From Thermoguttaceae bacterium (GTDB taxonomy: Bacteria > Planctomycetota > Planctomycetia > Pirellulales > Thermoguttaceae): 64,000 nt of DNA. Within the stretch, counting starts at the first letter, position 1, and every line of letters starts with the position of its first letter. Positions 26,921-36,042 of the stretch are shown here, piece by piece. The stretch spans positions 124,001 to 188,000 of the forward strand of contig JAFQXE010000045.1 in NCBI GenBank assembly GCA_017407125.1, read 5' to 3'. Below the pieces are notes generated by a model that was not told the origin of the DNA, did no database searches, and saw nothing but the letters and a program-made list of their open reading frames with translations. Made by a program: the position numbers and the translations under genes.

Positions 26921-28450
26921 ATGACACTCAAGATTAACATATCCGGTTTGACAGCGTTGAGAAAATCGTTATTGACGTTTGCAGCGGCGATGGGCGTTTG
27001 CCTGTTCGCGCTGGGCGGGAACGCTCAGGAAACCGCCAAGACGGCGGGGACGGGGTTCGTTGTCAGTTCAGACGGCTGTATTGCAACCGCGCTGCATGTA
27101 ACGGCAAACGCGGCGAACCTGTCGGTTATCTTTACCGGCGCAGACGGCAAAAAGACGGCTTTTCCCGCGGTCGTGTTGGCGTCGGACGCGACGTGCGATT
27201 TGGCGATTCTGAAAATCCAAAAGCCGGACGACTCGTTTCCTCTCGTCCCGCTTCCGGTGAACGGTCAGAAGCAAAACGTTGGCGACGAGGTTCTGGTTGT
27301 CGGATACCCGTTCTTAAACGCCCTGGGCATGTCCGCCAAAATGAACAAAGGTATGATTTCCGGGTTCGTCGGCGAGTTCGTTCAGCTGGACGCCGCCGTC
27401 AACCCGGGCGTCAGCGGCGGCCCCGTGTTTAACGATTCCGGGGAAGTCATTGCTATTACGTCTGCAAAGCTTGCGGGAATTGAGGTGTCGAACGTGGGCT
27501 TGTGCATTCCCGCGTCACGACTGGTTCAGCTTATGGACGCCAACGGAATCAAAAACGAGGCGAAGTCCGAAGGGGAACTCAAACCGGCGCAGCTGTTCCA
27601 AAAGTCCAGCCCGTCCGTTGTGTTGATTTTAGCGGAGAAAAAGCCGGCGGAATCTGCGGACTCCAAAACGTCGCCCACAGACAAGGCGTCTAAAACGCAG
27701 ACGTCCACGCCGGTGTTCTCGTCCATGACGGACTACAAAGACGGAATGATAGTCGCGCCAAACGGTCAGGCGATTGTCGCGCCGGATTTGGTTGCCAAAA
27801 CGCCGCTTTCCGTCGGGCAGACGTGGTTGGCGCCGCTGGACGGGTTCGCGTCCGCCGAGAATTCGCCTGCCGTCAAGCCGACGGGAATTGCCGCCGCCGT
27901 TGCAACGCTTAAGTACGTTCAGGGCGTAACAGCAGAAAAGAAACTCGTTGCGTCTCCGATGACAGCTTGCACTCCCGGAGGGACGCTGGTAGAATCCGTC
28001 TCGTCTGGCGGCGGCGTGATTATCGGCATGGAAATCTCCTATAATAGACAGGGCGGCGTCGCCGGCTTGACGCCCTTGTATTTGTCGCTGACCAATAATA
28101 AAGTGTCTTTTGTCAAAGGGAAAACGATTGGGAAAACAACGCTCATAAAAACGCAGGCGCTGGGGAAAGAAGGATACGCTCTGACCGGGCTGAGAATCGT
28201 TCCCGATGACAACGGCGCCGGCTGCGGCGGAATTCAGTTGCAGTTTACCCGCGCCAGCGGCAGCGCAACGATTGGAACGGACGCCTACGTTTCCGACTTC
28301 GCCGGCAGAGGCTCGGCGCAAAAGGCGGCGACGTTTGTAACAAACGGCGGGTTCATGGTCGGCTTGACCGGCGTAGAAACTTCGTCCTCAGACCGCCAGC
28401 TGAAATCCGTCGGCGTTATCGTCGCCCCGACAGGGAGAACAGAAAAATAG
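26921..28450 (+). CDS. Secreted trypsin-like serine protease (S1C/DegP-like)
   Basis: 509 residues. A signal peptide (about 1-35, ending GGNAQ) precedes a chymotrypsin-fold domain with the triad His59 (TALHV), Asp93 (TCDLAIL) and Ser165 (NPGVSGGPVF). The oxyanion sequence is GVSGGP instead of the usual GNSGGP. No PDZ domain is recognisable; the C-terminal 300 residues look like a degenerate second protease-like or beta-rich domain (VAPNGQAIVAPDLV). It probably acts on envelope proteins. Separate from the upstream cytoplasmic caspase fusion by a repeat element. Confidence 0.82.
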   Translation: MTLKINISGLTALRKSLLTFAAAMGVCLFALGGNAQETAKTAGTGFVVSSDGCIATALHVTANAANLSVIFTGADGKKTAFPAVVLASDATCDLAILKIQKPDDSFPLVPLPVNGQKQNVGDEVLVVGYPFLNALGMSAKMNKGMISGFVGEFVQLDAAVNPGVSGGPVFNDSGEVIAITSAKLAGIEVSNVGLCIPASRLVQLMDANGIKNEAKSEGELKPAQLFQKSSPSVVLILAEKKPAESADSKTSPTDKASKTQTSTPVFSSMTDYKDGMIVAPNGQAIVAPDLVAKTPLSVGQTWLAPLDGFASAENSPAVKPTGIAAAVATLKYVQGVTAEKKLVASPMTACTPGGTLVESVSSGGGVIIGMEISYNRQGGVAGLTPLYLSLTNNKVSFVKGKTIGKTTLIKTQALGKEGYALTGLRIVPDDNGAGCGGIQLQFTRASGSATIGTDAYVSDFAGRGSAQKAATFVTNGGFMVGLTGVETSSSDRQLKSVGVIVAPTGRTEK

Positions 28451-28729
28451 AGTAGAGCTATTTTTCGCAGTTTGACAAACGTCTCTGCGCGTCCAAGCAT
28501 TACGATTCTCGACAGAAATATTATTTGTCAATGATGGCTGACAAGTTGAGTCTCAAAACAATTCATTTTTTCTGACATATAGCTACAAATATCTTTTTCT
28601 GAGATGATTTATGCTATATTTTCTGAAAAAACAGTTTATATACATTCAGTTCCCAATGCCGCGCTAGTATAATTATTACTTCTCAAACAAAAGTGGGAAA
28701 AAATTTTTAAAAATTTTTATTTCAAGCGC
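28451..28729. other. AT-rich gap before the PEP-CTERM leader
   Basis: No gene, RNA or terminator could be supported. The end of the gap (from about 28690, AAAATTTTTAAAAATTTTT) is where similarity to the leader at 31370 begins. Confidence 0.4.
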
Positions 28730-28756
28730 TTCACAATTTAAAATATTAGTTATAAT
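28730..28756 (+). promoter_or_regulatory. Promoter of the first PEP-CTERM gene
   Basis: TTCACA, a 15-base spacer and TATAAT. The same promoter is present before the truncated copy (31410-31437), where TTTACA and a 16-base spacer are closer to consensus. Confidence 0.55.
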
Positions 28757-28768
28757 ATTCTTAAACAA

Positions 28769-28908
28769 GTAAACGACTAAACAAAAATTGACTTTGATTT
28801 TTGTAAACGTTTCTTACGCGTTCCACCAGGAAGAGCAATCCAATAACCACAGTAGCGGCTATCGCTTTACCCTCCCCGATGTTTACAACGTCAATTAGAG
28901 TCGTTTAC
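28769..28908 (+). promoter_or_regulatory. Conserved structured 5' leader, copy A
   Basis: An outer stem GTAAACGACT (28769-28778) pairs with AGTCGTTTAC (28899-28908). Inside are a hairpin CAAAAAT/ATTTTTG (28782-28803), a second pairing TGTAAAC/GTTTACA, and a 68-base core (28818-28885) that differs by one base from copy B. The leader lies between promoter and start codon of a surface-protein gene, so a cis-acting RNA is likely. It does not match any riboswitch class I can recall. Confidence 0.5.
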
Positions 28909-28939
28909 TGTTAACCCCTACCCTTTAGCCGTTACAATC

Positions 28940-30961
28940 ATGAATAAGCTTTTTATTCGACAAATCGTTTTTGCAGTCGCGTTAACTGTTGTTGCTCCCG
29001 TTTTCAACTCCGTTCAAGCGCAGACTAATAATTATGGCGGCTTTACGGATAACGATTTAGTTTTGTGGCAAACAGTCACGTCCTATGATTGGAATGATCT
29101 GAGATACTTCGTAACAGCCGTTTCCGGAACTTTGGCAACCGATATTTCTGTTGGAGGACTGTCTGGCAGAGACTGCTATATGCAAGATTTGGCGATTCCA
29201 ACAAATAATGGTGGTAATATCGCGGATACAAATTATAGTTTGGAACTTAGATCGAGGACTACGACGTCTTTTGATGGCGCTAATCTGTTTGTTGGCGTAA
29301 ATAAAATCGGAGAGAATATCTTCAATGCCGATAATGAAATTGATAATAGCGCATACACTTTTAGCAATAGAGCTATGCGCTTATCTATCCGCTATTCCGC
29401 AACAGTTGAGACATCTGAACCGACTGCGATTTATGATCCATCTAAAGCGATAAGTATGGATAAAGTCTATCTTGGCAATGGGTTTATTAACAATCGTGTG
29501 CCTGAAGGCTCCGCAGCGGATTATAATTATTCAGTTGTTGGCATTAAAGGCACACTGAATGTTTTGCCAGACCCCAATCAGGACAAGACTTTTCGTTCGA
29601 TAGTTACCAATAACAATTCACATCGATACTTCATTATTGATAAAAATTGTAAAATGGTCGTCCCCGAAGGAGCTAAACTGGACATTCGTTCAGAAAGCTG
29701 GGATCACAACGAAGCTCATCATCCTTTTGCGGTTCTTCCTGTCTATGGCAATGTTGAGGGAAATGGGAGAGTTCGTTATACAGCTATTCACGAAGACACC
29801 GTATTCGTTTACAATACAAACGATGATTTTCAGGGCGCTGTAAATATCTATACCGATGACGATAATACTTCAACTCGTTATGATCACTCCTATGTTATTT
29901 CGGGGAATGGCGTTGAGGGAACCGGCATCAAGGGAAGCTCTGTTCATATTGAATGCGGCAATTTGATAATTCAAAACAATCATACCCTTAATAATCTTAG
30001 CAGCGACCCTGTTAAATATGCTGACATAATAGGCGCAGATAACAAACCTACAGGAAATAAGGCTTATCATTATATCAGAATTTTGACCCCTGATAAGTAT
30101 TCTTACAATGCATTTATTGACACTCCTGATGGTTTTACACCCGGTCAGGACTTAGGTTCTATAAAGCTCACGCTCAACAATACGCAGGAGACGACTTACT
30201 ACGGTTCTATTGGCGGAGCTGAAGCAAATGAAACCACAAAAGATGGCGTTACAGTTCATGACTACGATTTTACTACCTGTATTTCTGAATTGGAAAAAAC
30301 CGGCAACGAAACGCTCAAACTGTATTGCGCTGCATCAGACCGTGGAATTTGCGCGGAAAGCTTTGTCATTTCCTCCGGTCAGGTAGATTTCAACGGCTAT
30401 TTCAAAGGCGATCTTACCGTAAATGCCGGAGCGACTTTCTCGCCTGATTCCTGGAACTGGGGTAACGACTCTGCCATTGCTGTTGGAGACAACTCGGTAA
30501 AATTCTACGCTGACGATGGTACAACCATTGTTAAAACATACGACGCAGTAACTATTGATGGAGACCTCGTCAATAATGGCGGAACAATCGAGTTCAACTT
30601 CAGCAAATATGACGCTGGCAAGAACGACGTTATTTCATTTATTAATGACGGAACGTTTGATACGTCCACTGGCTCTTTTATCGACTTGGTGTTTATGGGA
30701 GATAACCCGGATCCTGAAGCCTGGGCAACCGAAGACGCAAAATATCTTATTGTTAAGGGCGGAGGATTTGAAGACAAAGACTATTCCTATCTGTTAACTG
30801 GCAAAAATACTGGGCCATACAACGGCAGACATTTTGCTCTCTTGGGCGAAGGCGGCAACCTGTACGTTGTAACAGTCGTTCCGGAACCGTCTACTTGGGC
30901 GCTGCTCATTCTCGGCGCCGCCGGGTTGCTGTACTGGCGCAGAAAAAATGGAAGGCGGTAA
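28940..30961 (+). CDS. PEP-CTERM surface protein
   Basis: 673 residues. A signal peptide (1-28, ending SVQA) and a C-terminal PEP-CTERM tail (VPEPSTW, a hydrophobic helix, then WRRKNGRR) mark export and sorting by an exosortase/archaeosortase-type enzyme. The body is Asn/Asp/Thr-rich beta structure without known domains. Its last 200 residues, with AESFVISSGQVDFNGYF, are paralogous to the same region of the protein at 32207. The final codons and stop (NGRR) fall inside a dispersed repeat (GGAAGGCGGTAATG), so the basic tail may have been trimmed. The exosortase is not in the window. Confidence 0.85.
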   Translation: MNKLFIRQIVFAVALTVVAPVFNSVQAQTNNYGGFTDNDLVLWQTVTSYDWNDLRYFVTAVSGTLATDISVGGLSGRDCYMQDLAIPTNNGGNIADTNYSLELRSRTTTSFDGANLFVGVNKIGENIFNADNEIDNSAYTFSNRAMRLSIRYSATVETSEPTAIYDPSKAISMDKVYLGNGFINNRVPEGSAADYNYSVVGIKGTLNVLPDPNQDKTFRSIVTNNNSHRYFIIDKNCKMVVPEGAKLDIRSESWDHNEAHHPFAVLPVYGNVEGNGRVRYTAIHEDTVFVYNTNDDFQGAVNIYTDDDNTSTRYDHSYVISGNGVEGTGIKGSSVHIECGNLIIQNNHTLNNLSSDPVKYADIIGADNKPTGNKAYHYIRILTPDKYSYNAFIDTPDGFTPGQDLGSIKLTLNNTQETTYYGSIGGAEANETTKDGVTVHDYDFTTCISELEKTGNETLKLYCAASDRGICAESFVISSGQVDFNGYFKGDLTVNAGATFSPDSWNWGNDSAIAVGDNSVKFYADDGTTIVKTYDAVTIDGDLVNNGGTIEFNFSKYDAGKNDVISFINDGTFDTSTGSFIDLVFMGDNPDPEAWATEDAKYLIVKGGGFEDKDYSYLLTGKNTGPYNGRHFALLGEGGNLYVVTVVPEPSTWALLILGAAGLLYWRRKNGRR

Positions 30962-31330
30962 TGAAGTTCGCGAAGCGAACGGAATTACGCATTCGCCGTC
31001 AGGCGAACGATTAGAATGTCTCACGCTCTAGTACGCAAAGTATCGTTAGGCGAGCCGGGAACGTTAGTTCCCGGCGGCGAGGCGCCGCTCCCGATCCGCG
31101 CTCCCGCGCGATAATTCTATCGGAGTGCGAGAGGGAAGCGAAGCGGAACTCTCGCTTTCTTTAAGCGAGCGCAAGCTCGCGTTTTTCTTTTATTAAAGCG
31201 GGCGTGACGCCCGCGAACCGGGCTCAACCATGTACGCGCGCAGTTCAAAGCGTAACTTCGTTCGCACGCTTTTTCCGGGGGCTTACGCACCCCGGCTCGC
31301 CAACCGTCTTTTTGCCTTCTTTCTGGTCAA
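30962..31330. repeat. Palindrome-dense repeat region
   Basis: The gap contains GGAATTACGCATTCGCCGT shared with 19.79 kb, CCGGGAAC-GTTA-GTTCCCGG, GCGGGCGT-G-ACGCCCGC and a relative of the 26710 element (from CGGAGTGCGAGAG to GCCCGC). No coding sequence is supported. It resembles accumulated BIME/MITE units. Confidence 0.55.
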
Positions 31331-31409
31331 ATATCTTCAGCGGAGCCTGAATAATTATTACTTTGTAAAAGGAATTTGAAAAAATTTTAAAATTTTTCGT
31401 GTTAAGCCC

Positions 31410-31437
31410 TTTACAATTTAAAATATTAGGTTATAAT
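31410..31437 (+). promoter_or_regulatory. Promoter of the truncated PEP-CTERM paralogue
   Basis: TTTACA, a 16-base spacer and TATAAT. It is aligned with the promoter at 28730 within a duplicated upstream region. Confidence 0.6.
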
Positions 31438-31446
31438 ACTCTATAC

Positions 31447-31586
31447 GTAAACGACTAGTACAAAAATTCAATTTGATTTTTGTAGACGTTTTCTAATGCG
31501 TTCCACCAGGAAGAGCAATCCAATAACCACAGTAACGGCTATCGCTTTACCCTCCCCGATGTTTAAACGTCTATTGAGTCGTTTAC
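31447..31586 (+). promoter_or_regulatory. Conserved structured 5' leader, copy B
   Basis: The same outer stem GTAAACGACT/AGTCGTTTAC as copy A (31447-31456 with 31577-31586) encloses the same 68-base core (31498-31565). The second pairing is TAGACGTTT with AAACGTCTA (nine pairs). In copy A the aligned arms differ and a slightly different pairing forms, which suggests that base pairing rather than sequence is kept. Confidence 0.5.
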
Positions 31587-31615
31587 TGTAGTACCATACC
31601 TTTAGCCGTTACACT

Positions 31616-31912
31616 ATGAAGACGAATTTTATTCGCCAAATCGTTATTGCCTTTGCAGTTATCGTTCCGGTTTATCTATCGGTCTTTACGCAAAATTCCA
31701 ATCCAACGGTATATTCCATCAATAATCCGCCGTTGCCAGACTATGATCTTCGCAAATTGGACAGCGGGGCAATTCCGTGGAATAGCGAAAAGGATTATTG
31801 GTATGCCGTTAATAATGACGCTGCAACCGCAGAAGACGGCGCCATGATTCCGTTCCCCGATTGTCTCACCGCTACCGCCTTACAATCCCTCCTACTCCCT
31901 GCCCACTACTGA
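31616..31912 (+). pseudogene. Truncated PEP-CTERM-family paralogue
   Basis: 98 codons. The start MKTNFIRQIVIAFAVIVPV resembles MNKLFIRQIVFAVALTVVAP of the gene at 28940, and the leader and promoter are duplicated as well. The frame ends soon after PDCLTATAL, inside a CCCTCCTACTCCCT repeat word, with no PEP-CTERM tail. I read it as a decayed duplicate whose 3' part was lost at a repeat; expression as a short secreted peptide cannot be excluded. Confidence 0.6.
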
Positions 31913-32206
31913 CAGATAAACTCCAAACTTTCCGAACATATTACTGTTTTTTTGATAAATACGAATTATTTACTGTTGTAATACACTGGTTTTTAAACTT
32001 TTTCAAAATTTACCATCGAAATCCTGCTCATTTTGAAATTTTGATGTATAATAATATACGGTACATAAGTTATTACCAGGCAAAGAGGTTACGATAAGTC
32101 GTAATTGTTTGCTGATAAGCGCTTAGGAGCGAAGCCGAAGAGACGCGCCTCGCGTCAACTTCTCGCTCCTAATAACCCTTTTTACACTTTTATAGTGATT
32201 CACATC
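31913..32206. other. Gap with a stem-loop before the Pmp-like gene
   Basis: AT-rich DNA with a -10-like TGTATAATAATAT near 32045. TTAGGAGCGA (32123-32132) pairs with TCGCTCCTAA (32163-32172) across 30 bases, which argues that the upstream extension of the following reading frame is not translated. The leader found before the other two family members is absent. Confidence 0.45.
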
Positions 32207-35200
32207 ATGAATTTTATTCCTGCATTCCGTTCAACGCGTTTCAAGATGTCTCGCGTTTTAACAATCGTTATCGCTTTGACTGCCTTCGGAGCCGCGCTCG
32301 CGACAAGCTCTAGCCTGTACGCGCAACTTGCCCGTTACAGTAAGGATGGGGGGAACCCGATCGTCTCAGATGACCGTGTAACCAAGGTACTTACGCAGGG
32401 CGACCCCTCCCTTGCCGTTGGCGACTATGTGGAGGCTGATTATGGCGCGAGGCATGGCGCTACATTTACCATTCCCGGCGGCGCTGATTTTACAATTAAA
32501 CCCAAGTACGCTTACGTTTCCATTGATTTAACCACCGTTGGGGATAGCTATGGGTTTAGGTTTAACAATAAAACGGACAATGCAACCTTAAACTTAACTA
32601 ATCTGCAATATCAAGGCGGTAACGGCAGAAGAGAGATTTTTTTGCACATGGATTCCGGCGAGAACAATTTCCTCACACTTAATTTGAAAAACGCTTCATT
32701 TTATAGTATGAAGGGGGTTATATCCTCGGGCAATAGCAATTCGTATGTGAAAATAAATTCAGATAGCGCTCTCGACATTTCTAGTACTAATTTTGTTTTT
32801 GGAAACTGGGATAATGGAAACGGTCATCCGCTTAAAGTAGATCTTAGCTTTACCGATCAAAACTACTCAAATTTGACATTGAAAAATAATACTAACGCCG
32901 TTTGCGGGTCTGTTGCGTTTACGTCTGGTTTTACCAGTGAGAGCGCAACTCTCGAGATTCAATCAAATAGAGCGAGTGACAGAGGAGGGGCGATTTACTC
33001 TACCGGCAACGGCGACGTTTCCCTTACCGCAACCTCCACGAATGAGTCAGACATCCTGCGTATTTCTTCGAACACAGCCAATTCCGGCGGTTTTATGTAT
33101 AGCGATTCAAGCGGCGATATTAAGATCACAGCCGGTAGGAAATTAAGCTTGACGAATAACGAAGCCCTCACTGGTTCCGGCGGGGCGATTTTCAAAGAAG
33201 GCAATGGAAGCATAACCCTCATCGCGACAAATAAGGAAATGTACGTTAATGGTAACTCCGCTGGCTCCGATGGCGGCGTGATTTATAACGATTCCGGCGA
33301 GAACAGCTATGAGAAAACAGTTGCATTATACAGTAATTCCAATATTTCAAGCGATCAAAGAGGCGTGTTGACCATTACATCCAACAGCGCTGACGGCGAC
33401 GGCGGAGTTATTTACAACAAAGGCGCTTCGGTATTGCTCCAGTCCTCCACAGGTCTTGCCAAAATTAGCGCTAATACCGCAAATAACGGCGGCGCGATTT
33501 ATAACGACTGCTCCGGCAACGACGATGGCATCGCTACCGTTAAGATCGCCTCTACCGGGCACAGTGTAAACCTGATTAGTAATCAAGCAACTTCTGGTTC
33601 CGGCGGCGCTATTTACAGCGTTGGCTCTAACGTAACTCTTGAAGCTAAAGCTAGAAGCGTGATTATTGATGAGAATACCGCGCAGATTAGCGGCGGCGTG
33701 ATTTATAACCAGGGCGAAGCGACTACAAAGATTACCATTGACGGCAATAAGGTCATCGCTACAGACAGCTTCGCAAATACCGGTTCCGGCGGGGTAGTTT
33801 ACAACGAAGGCGCCAGCATGGATATTAAAGCTGTCGAAGAGTTAACAGTTAAACGAAGTTACGCTCCAGCCGGCAACGGCGGCGCCATTTATAGCGGCGA
33901 TTACAACGGTAATTCAGCTGAAAATGTTATCTCAATTGCCGCTGTAAACAGCAGCTTAACTATTAGTAATAACTATGCTGGTTACACTCTTGGCGCTAGT
34001 GAAAGCTCTCCTATCTGGAACACAGATGGCTGCAAAGGCGGGGCGATTTATTCCACTGCAAAACAGTTGCGGATCGCTATGAACTCGCAGGAAGGTTCTA
34101 CCCTTGGAAAAATATCTTTTGAAAACAATTTCGCTACCGGCGACGGCGGCGCGATTTATAATGTCTCCTCCGCCGCTAGTAATGCGTTGCTTTCTATCCA
34201 GGGAAATCACGACAACGGCACGGTAACTGTTTCCCGCAATAAGGCAGGCGGTTCCGGCGGGGCTATTTATAACGCTAACGCCGAGATTGACTTAATTTCC
34301 TTTGGCACAATGAGTTTTCAACAAAACCAGGCTGGTATAAGCGGCGGCGCGATTTACAACTCCGCGCCTGCTTATGATTTCAACCTGGAATGCATTTCCC
34401 TGGAATTTGGCAATAATACTGCCAGCGAGAATGGCGGCGCGATTTATCTCGAGTCAAAAAAGAATTTAATCGTAGGAACTCACCTTAACTTTAAATATAA
34501 TGTGGCTGGAGAAAATGGCGGCGCGATTTACGAGGTTGCCACATCCGGCGGGTCAACGACGTTTAACGCCTTGAATAATCTTGCTATTACAGACAACATA
34601 GCAAATAGCGGTTCCGGCGGGGCTATTTACCGAACCGCCGCCGTGGACGCGACAGAAATCGGCGACTTGACTTTTAATGCTATAGACGAACTTGTTATCA
34701 ATCGAAATTACGCCGAAAACGGCAAGGGCGGCGCGATTTACAACGACGCTAATAGCGACATTAATTTTACATCTAATAGTGTTTTATCTATTAAAAATAA
34801 CAAGGCGATTAACGGCGGCGCGATTTACCAATCGGGCGGCGGCATCGTCTTTGACGGCACGGTTATTCAAGACGACCCATCGCAAGCCAACTTTTTCAAC
34901 AATGTCGCTACGGGAGATGAATCGACGCTGGGCGAAGCTTTAGCGAACGATCTTTACTGCAAGGATGAATTGTCGTTTGTAGGCAATGGCGTTTATACGT
35001 TCAATGGCGGCATTTATGCCGGTTCCACGTCAATCAGCGCGGCGGACGTTACCGTTTACGGGAGAGAGTTCCTTCCTGGAACAGAAACCCCGGATACGAC
35101 AAACCATTTTCGTTTCAACCAGACGACGATCAGCAACGACGGCAAACTGACCGTTCAGTTCGACGAAATAGAAGATTATTCCGGCGTATTTACGTTGGAA

Positions 35201-35896
35201 AAGAAAACAGAAAACGCTACTATGCTCGAATTGAATACGGAAACGAAAACGCGACAGCTAACGATGGAAGAAAGCCAGTTGCAGGTTCTTGGCAATGGCG
35301 TTGTTGAGAAAACCGGCGATGGCGTATTGCAAGTTGTCGCCGCGGCTGAAGGGTTAGTGCAAGCTGAGAGCTTCGTTATTTCCTCTGGTCGGGTGGATTT
35401 CGCCGGTTATGTAGATGCGTCCTTGGAAGTAGATGAAGGCGTTTTCTCCCCCGGTTCCTTTGAGGATGCTGATCTTATCGGTAAAGCCTTTGTTATCGGG
35501 GACGTGCAAATTGAAGACTCCGGAACCGCGCTGTTTGAGTTCGGAACTTTCCCCGGCAACAAAGAGGACGTTGACCATCACGACGTATTGTCTATTAGCG
35601 ACGGGTCGTTTGTGTTCGATCCCAGCGATAGTGGTCTCATTGCCCTTGAGTTTCTTAAGGGCGATGAAGGCTCTTGGGCGGTATATAAGTGCTGGTACCT
35701 GCTTATCGAGGGCGCTAATGTAGCGGATGGCGATTATACGTATTTGCTACGCAACGCTGGTCCGTTTAATCTTGTTGGCGCAGGCGGTAATCTTTACCTT
35801 ACGTCTTACGTAATCCCCGAACCGTCAACCTGGGCGCTGATGATTCTCGGCGCAGCCGGTATTCTCTACTGGCGAAAGAAAGCCGTCAAGAAATAG
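32207..35896 (+). CDS. PEP-CTERM protein with Pmp-like GGAIY repeats
   Basis: 1229 residues from the ATG at 32207 (MNFIPAF; an inner Met at 32246 is also possible). A signal peptide ends near SSSLYAQ. About 19 repeats of the form [NSD]-G-G-[AV]-I-[YF] (GGAIYN, GGVIYN, GGAIYS), spaced 25-60 residues and mixed with xxSNNxA motifs, predict a long beta-helix like the chlamydial polymorphic membrane proteins. In place of an autotransporter barrel the C terminus is a PEP-CTERM tail (IPEPSTW, helix, YWRKKAVKK). The AESFVISSGRVDF module is shared with the 28940 protein. Likely an adhesin or surface-layer fibre. Confidence 0.88.
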   Translation: MNFIPAFRSTRFKMSRVLTIVIALTAFGAALATSSSLYAQLARYSKDGGNPIVSDDRVTKVLTQGDPSLAVGDYVEADYGARHGATFTIPGGADFTIKPKYAYVSIDLTTVGDSYGFRFNNKTDNATLNLTNLQYQGGNGRREIFLHMDSGENNFLTLNLKNASFYSMKGVISSGNSNSYVKINSDSALDISSTNFVFGNWDNGNGHPLKVDLSFTDQNYSNLTLKNNTNAVCGSVAFTSGFTSESATLEIQSNRASDRGGAIYSTGNGDVSLTATSTNESDILRISSNTANSGGFMYSDSSGDIKITAGRKLSLTNNEALTGSGGAIFKEGNGSITLIATNKEMYVNGNSAGSDGGVIYNDSGENSYEKTVALYSNSNISSDQRGVLTITSNSADGDGGVIYNKGASVLLQSSTGLAKISANTANNGGAIYNDCSGNDDGIATVKIASTGHSVNLISNQATSGSGGAIYSVGSNVTLEAKARSVIIDENTAQISGGVIYNQGEATTKITIDGNKVIATDSFANTGSGGVVYNEGASMDIKAVEELTVKRSYAPAGNGGAIYSGDYNGNSAENVISIAAVNSSLTISNNYAGYTLGASESSPIWNTDGCKGGAIYSTAKQLRIAMNSQEGSTLGKISFENNFATGDGGAIYNVSSAASNALLSIQGNHDNGTVTVSRNKAGGSGGAIYNANAEIDLISFGTMSFQQNQAGISGGAIYNSAPAYDFNLECISLEFGNNTASENGGAIYLESKKNLIVGTHLNFKYNVAGENGGAIYEVATSGGSTTFNALNNLAITDNIANSGSGGAIYRTAAVDATEIGDLTFNAIDELVINRNYAENGKGGAIYNDANSDINFTSNSVLSIKNNKAINGGAIYQSGGGIVFDGTVIQDDPSQANFFNNVATGDESTLGEALANDLYCKDELSFVGNGVYTFNGGIYAGSTSISAADVTVYGREFLPGTETPDTTNHFRFNQTTISNDGKLTVQFDEIEDYSGVFTLEKKTENATMLELNTETKTRQLTMEESQLQVLGNGVVEKTGDGVLQVVAAAEGLVQAESFVISSGRVDFAGYVDASLEVDEGVFSPGSFEDADLIGKAFVIGDVQIEDSGTALFEFGTFPGNKEDVDHHDVLSISDGSFVFDPSDSGLIALEFLKGDEGSWAVYKCWYLLIEGANVADGDYTYLLRNAGPFNLVGAGGNLYLTSYVIPEPSTWALMILGAAGILYWRKKAVKK

Positions 35897-35929
35897 TTAG
35901 CAATTATAAAGTGTAACGTTTACAGAAAG

Positions 35930-35954
35930 CGGGAGCAAAGCTCCCGTTTTTTTT
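35930..35954 (+). terminator. Rho-independent terminator
   Basis: CGGGAGC-AAA-GCTCCCG followed by eight T residues, 33 bases after the Pmp-like gene's stop. Confidence 0.9.
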
Positions 35955-35972
35955 ATTTAAACAACGCTTGCG

Positions 35973-36042
35973 CCAATTGCTAATTGACAATTGCTAATTG
36001 ACAATTGCTAATTGACAATTGCTAATTGCTAATTACTAATTG
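35973..36042. repeat. CAATTGCTAATTGA tandem repeat
   Basis: About five copies of a 14-base word CAATTGCTAATTGA. The array runs into the 3' end of hpnE, whose last residues AISN and stop TAG are read from the repeat. Confidence 0.75.

Noticed and set aside
28817..28885. Reverse strand of the conserved leader core reads as a hydrophobic peptide (GEGKAIAATVVIGLLFLVER)
   Set aside because: It is preserved in both copies apart from one Ala/Val change, but there is no start codon or ribosome-binding site in frame, and base-pairing features explain the conservation better.
35973..36042. Possible CRISPR or iteron origin from the CAATTGCTAATTGA array
   Set aside because: The 14-base units are directly tandem without spacers, and the same word occurs in other gaps; it is a dispersed simple repeat.
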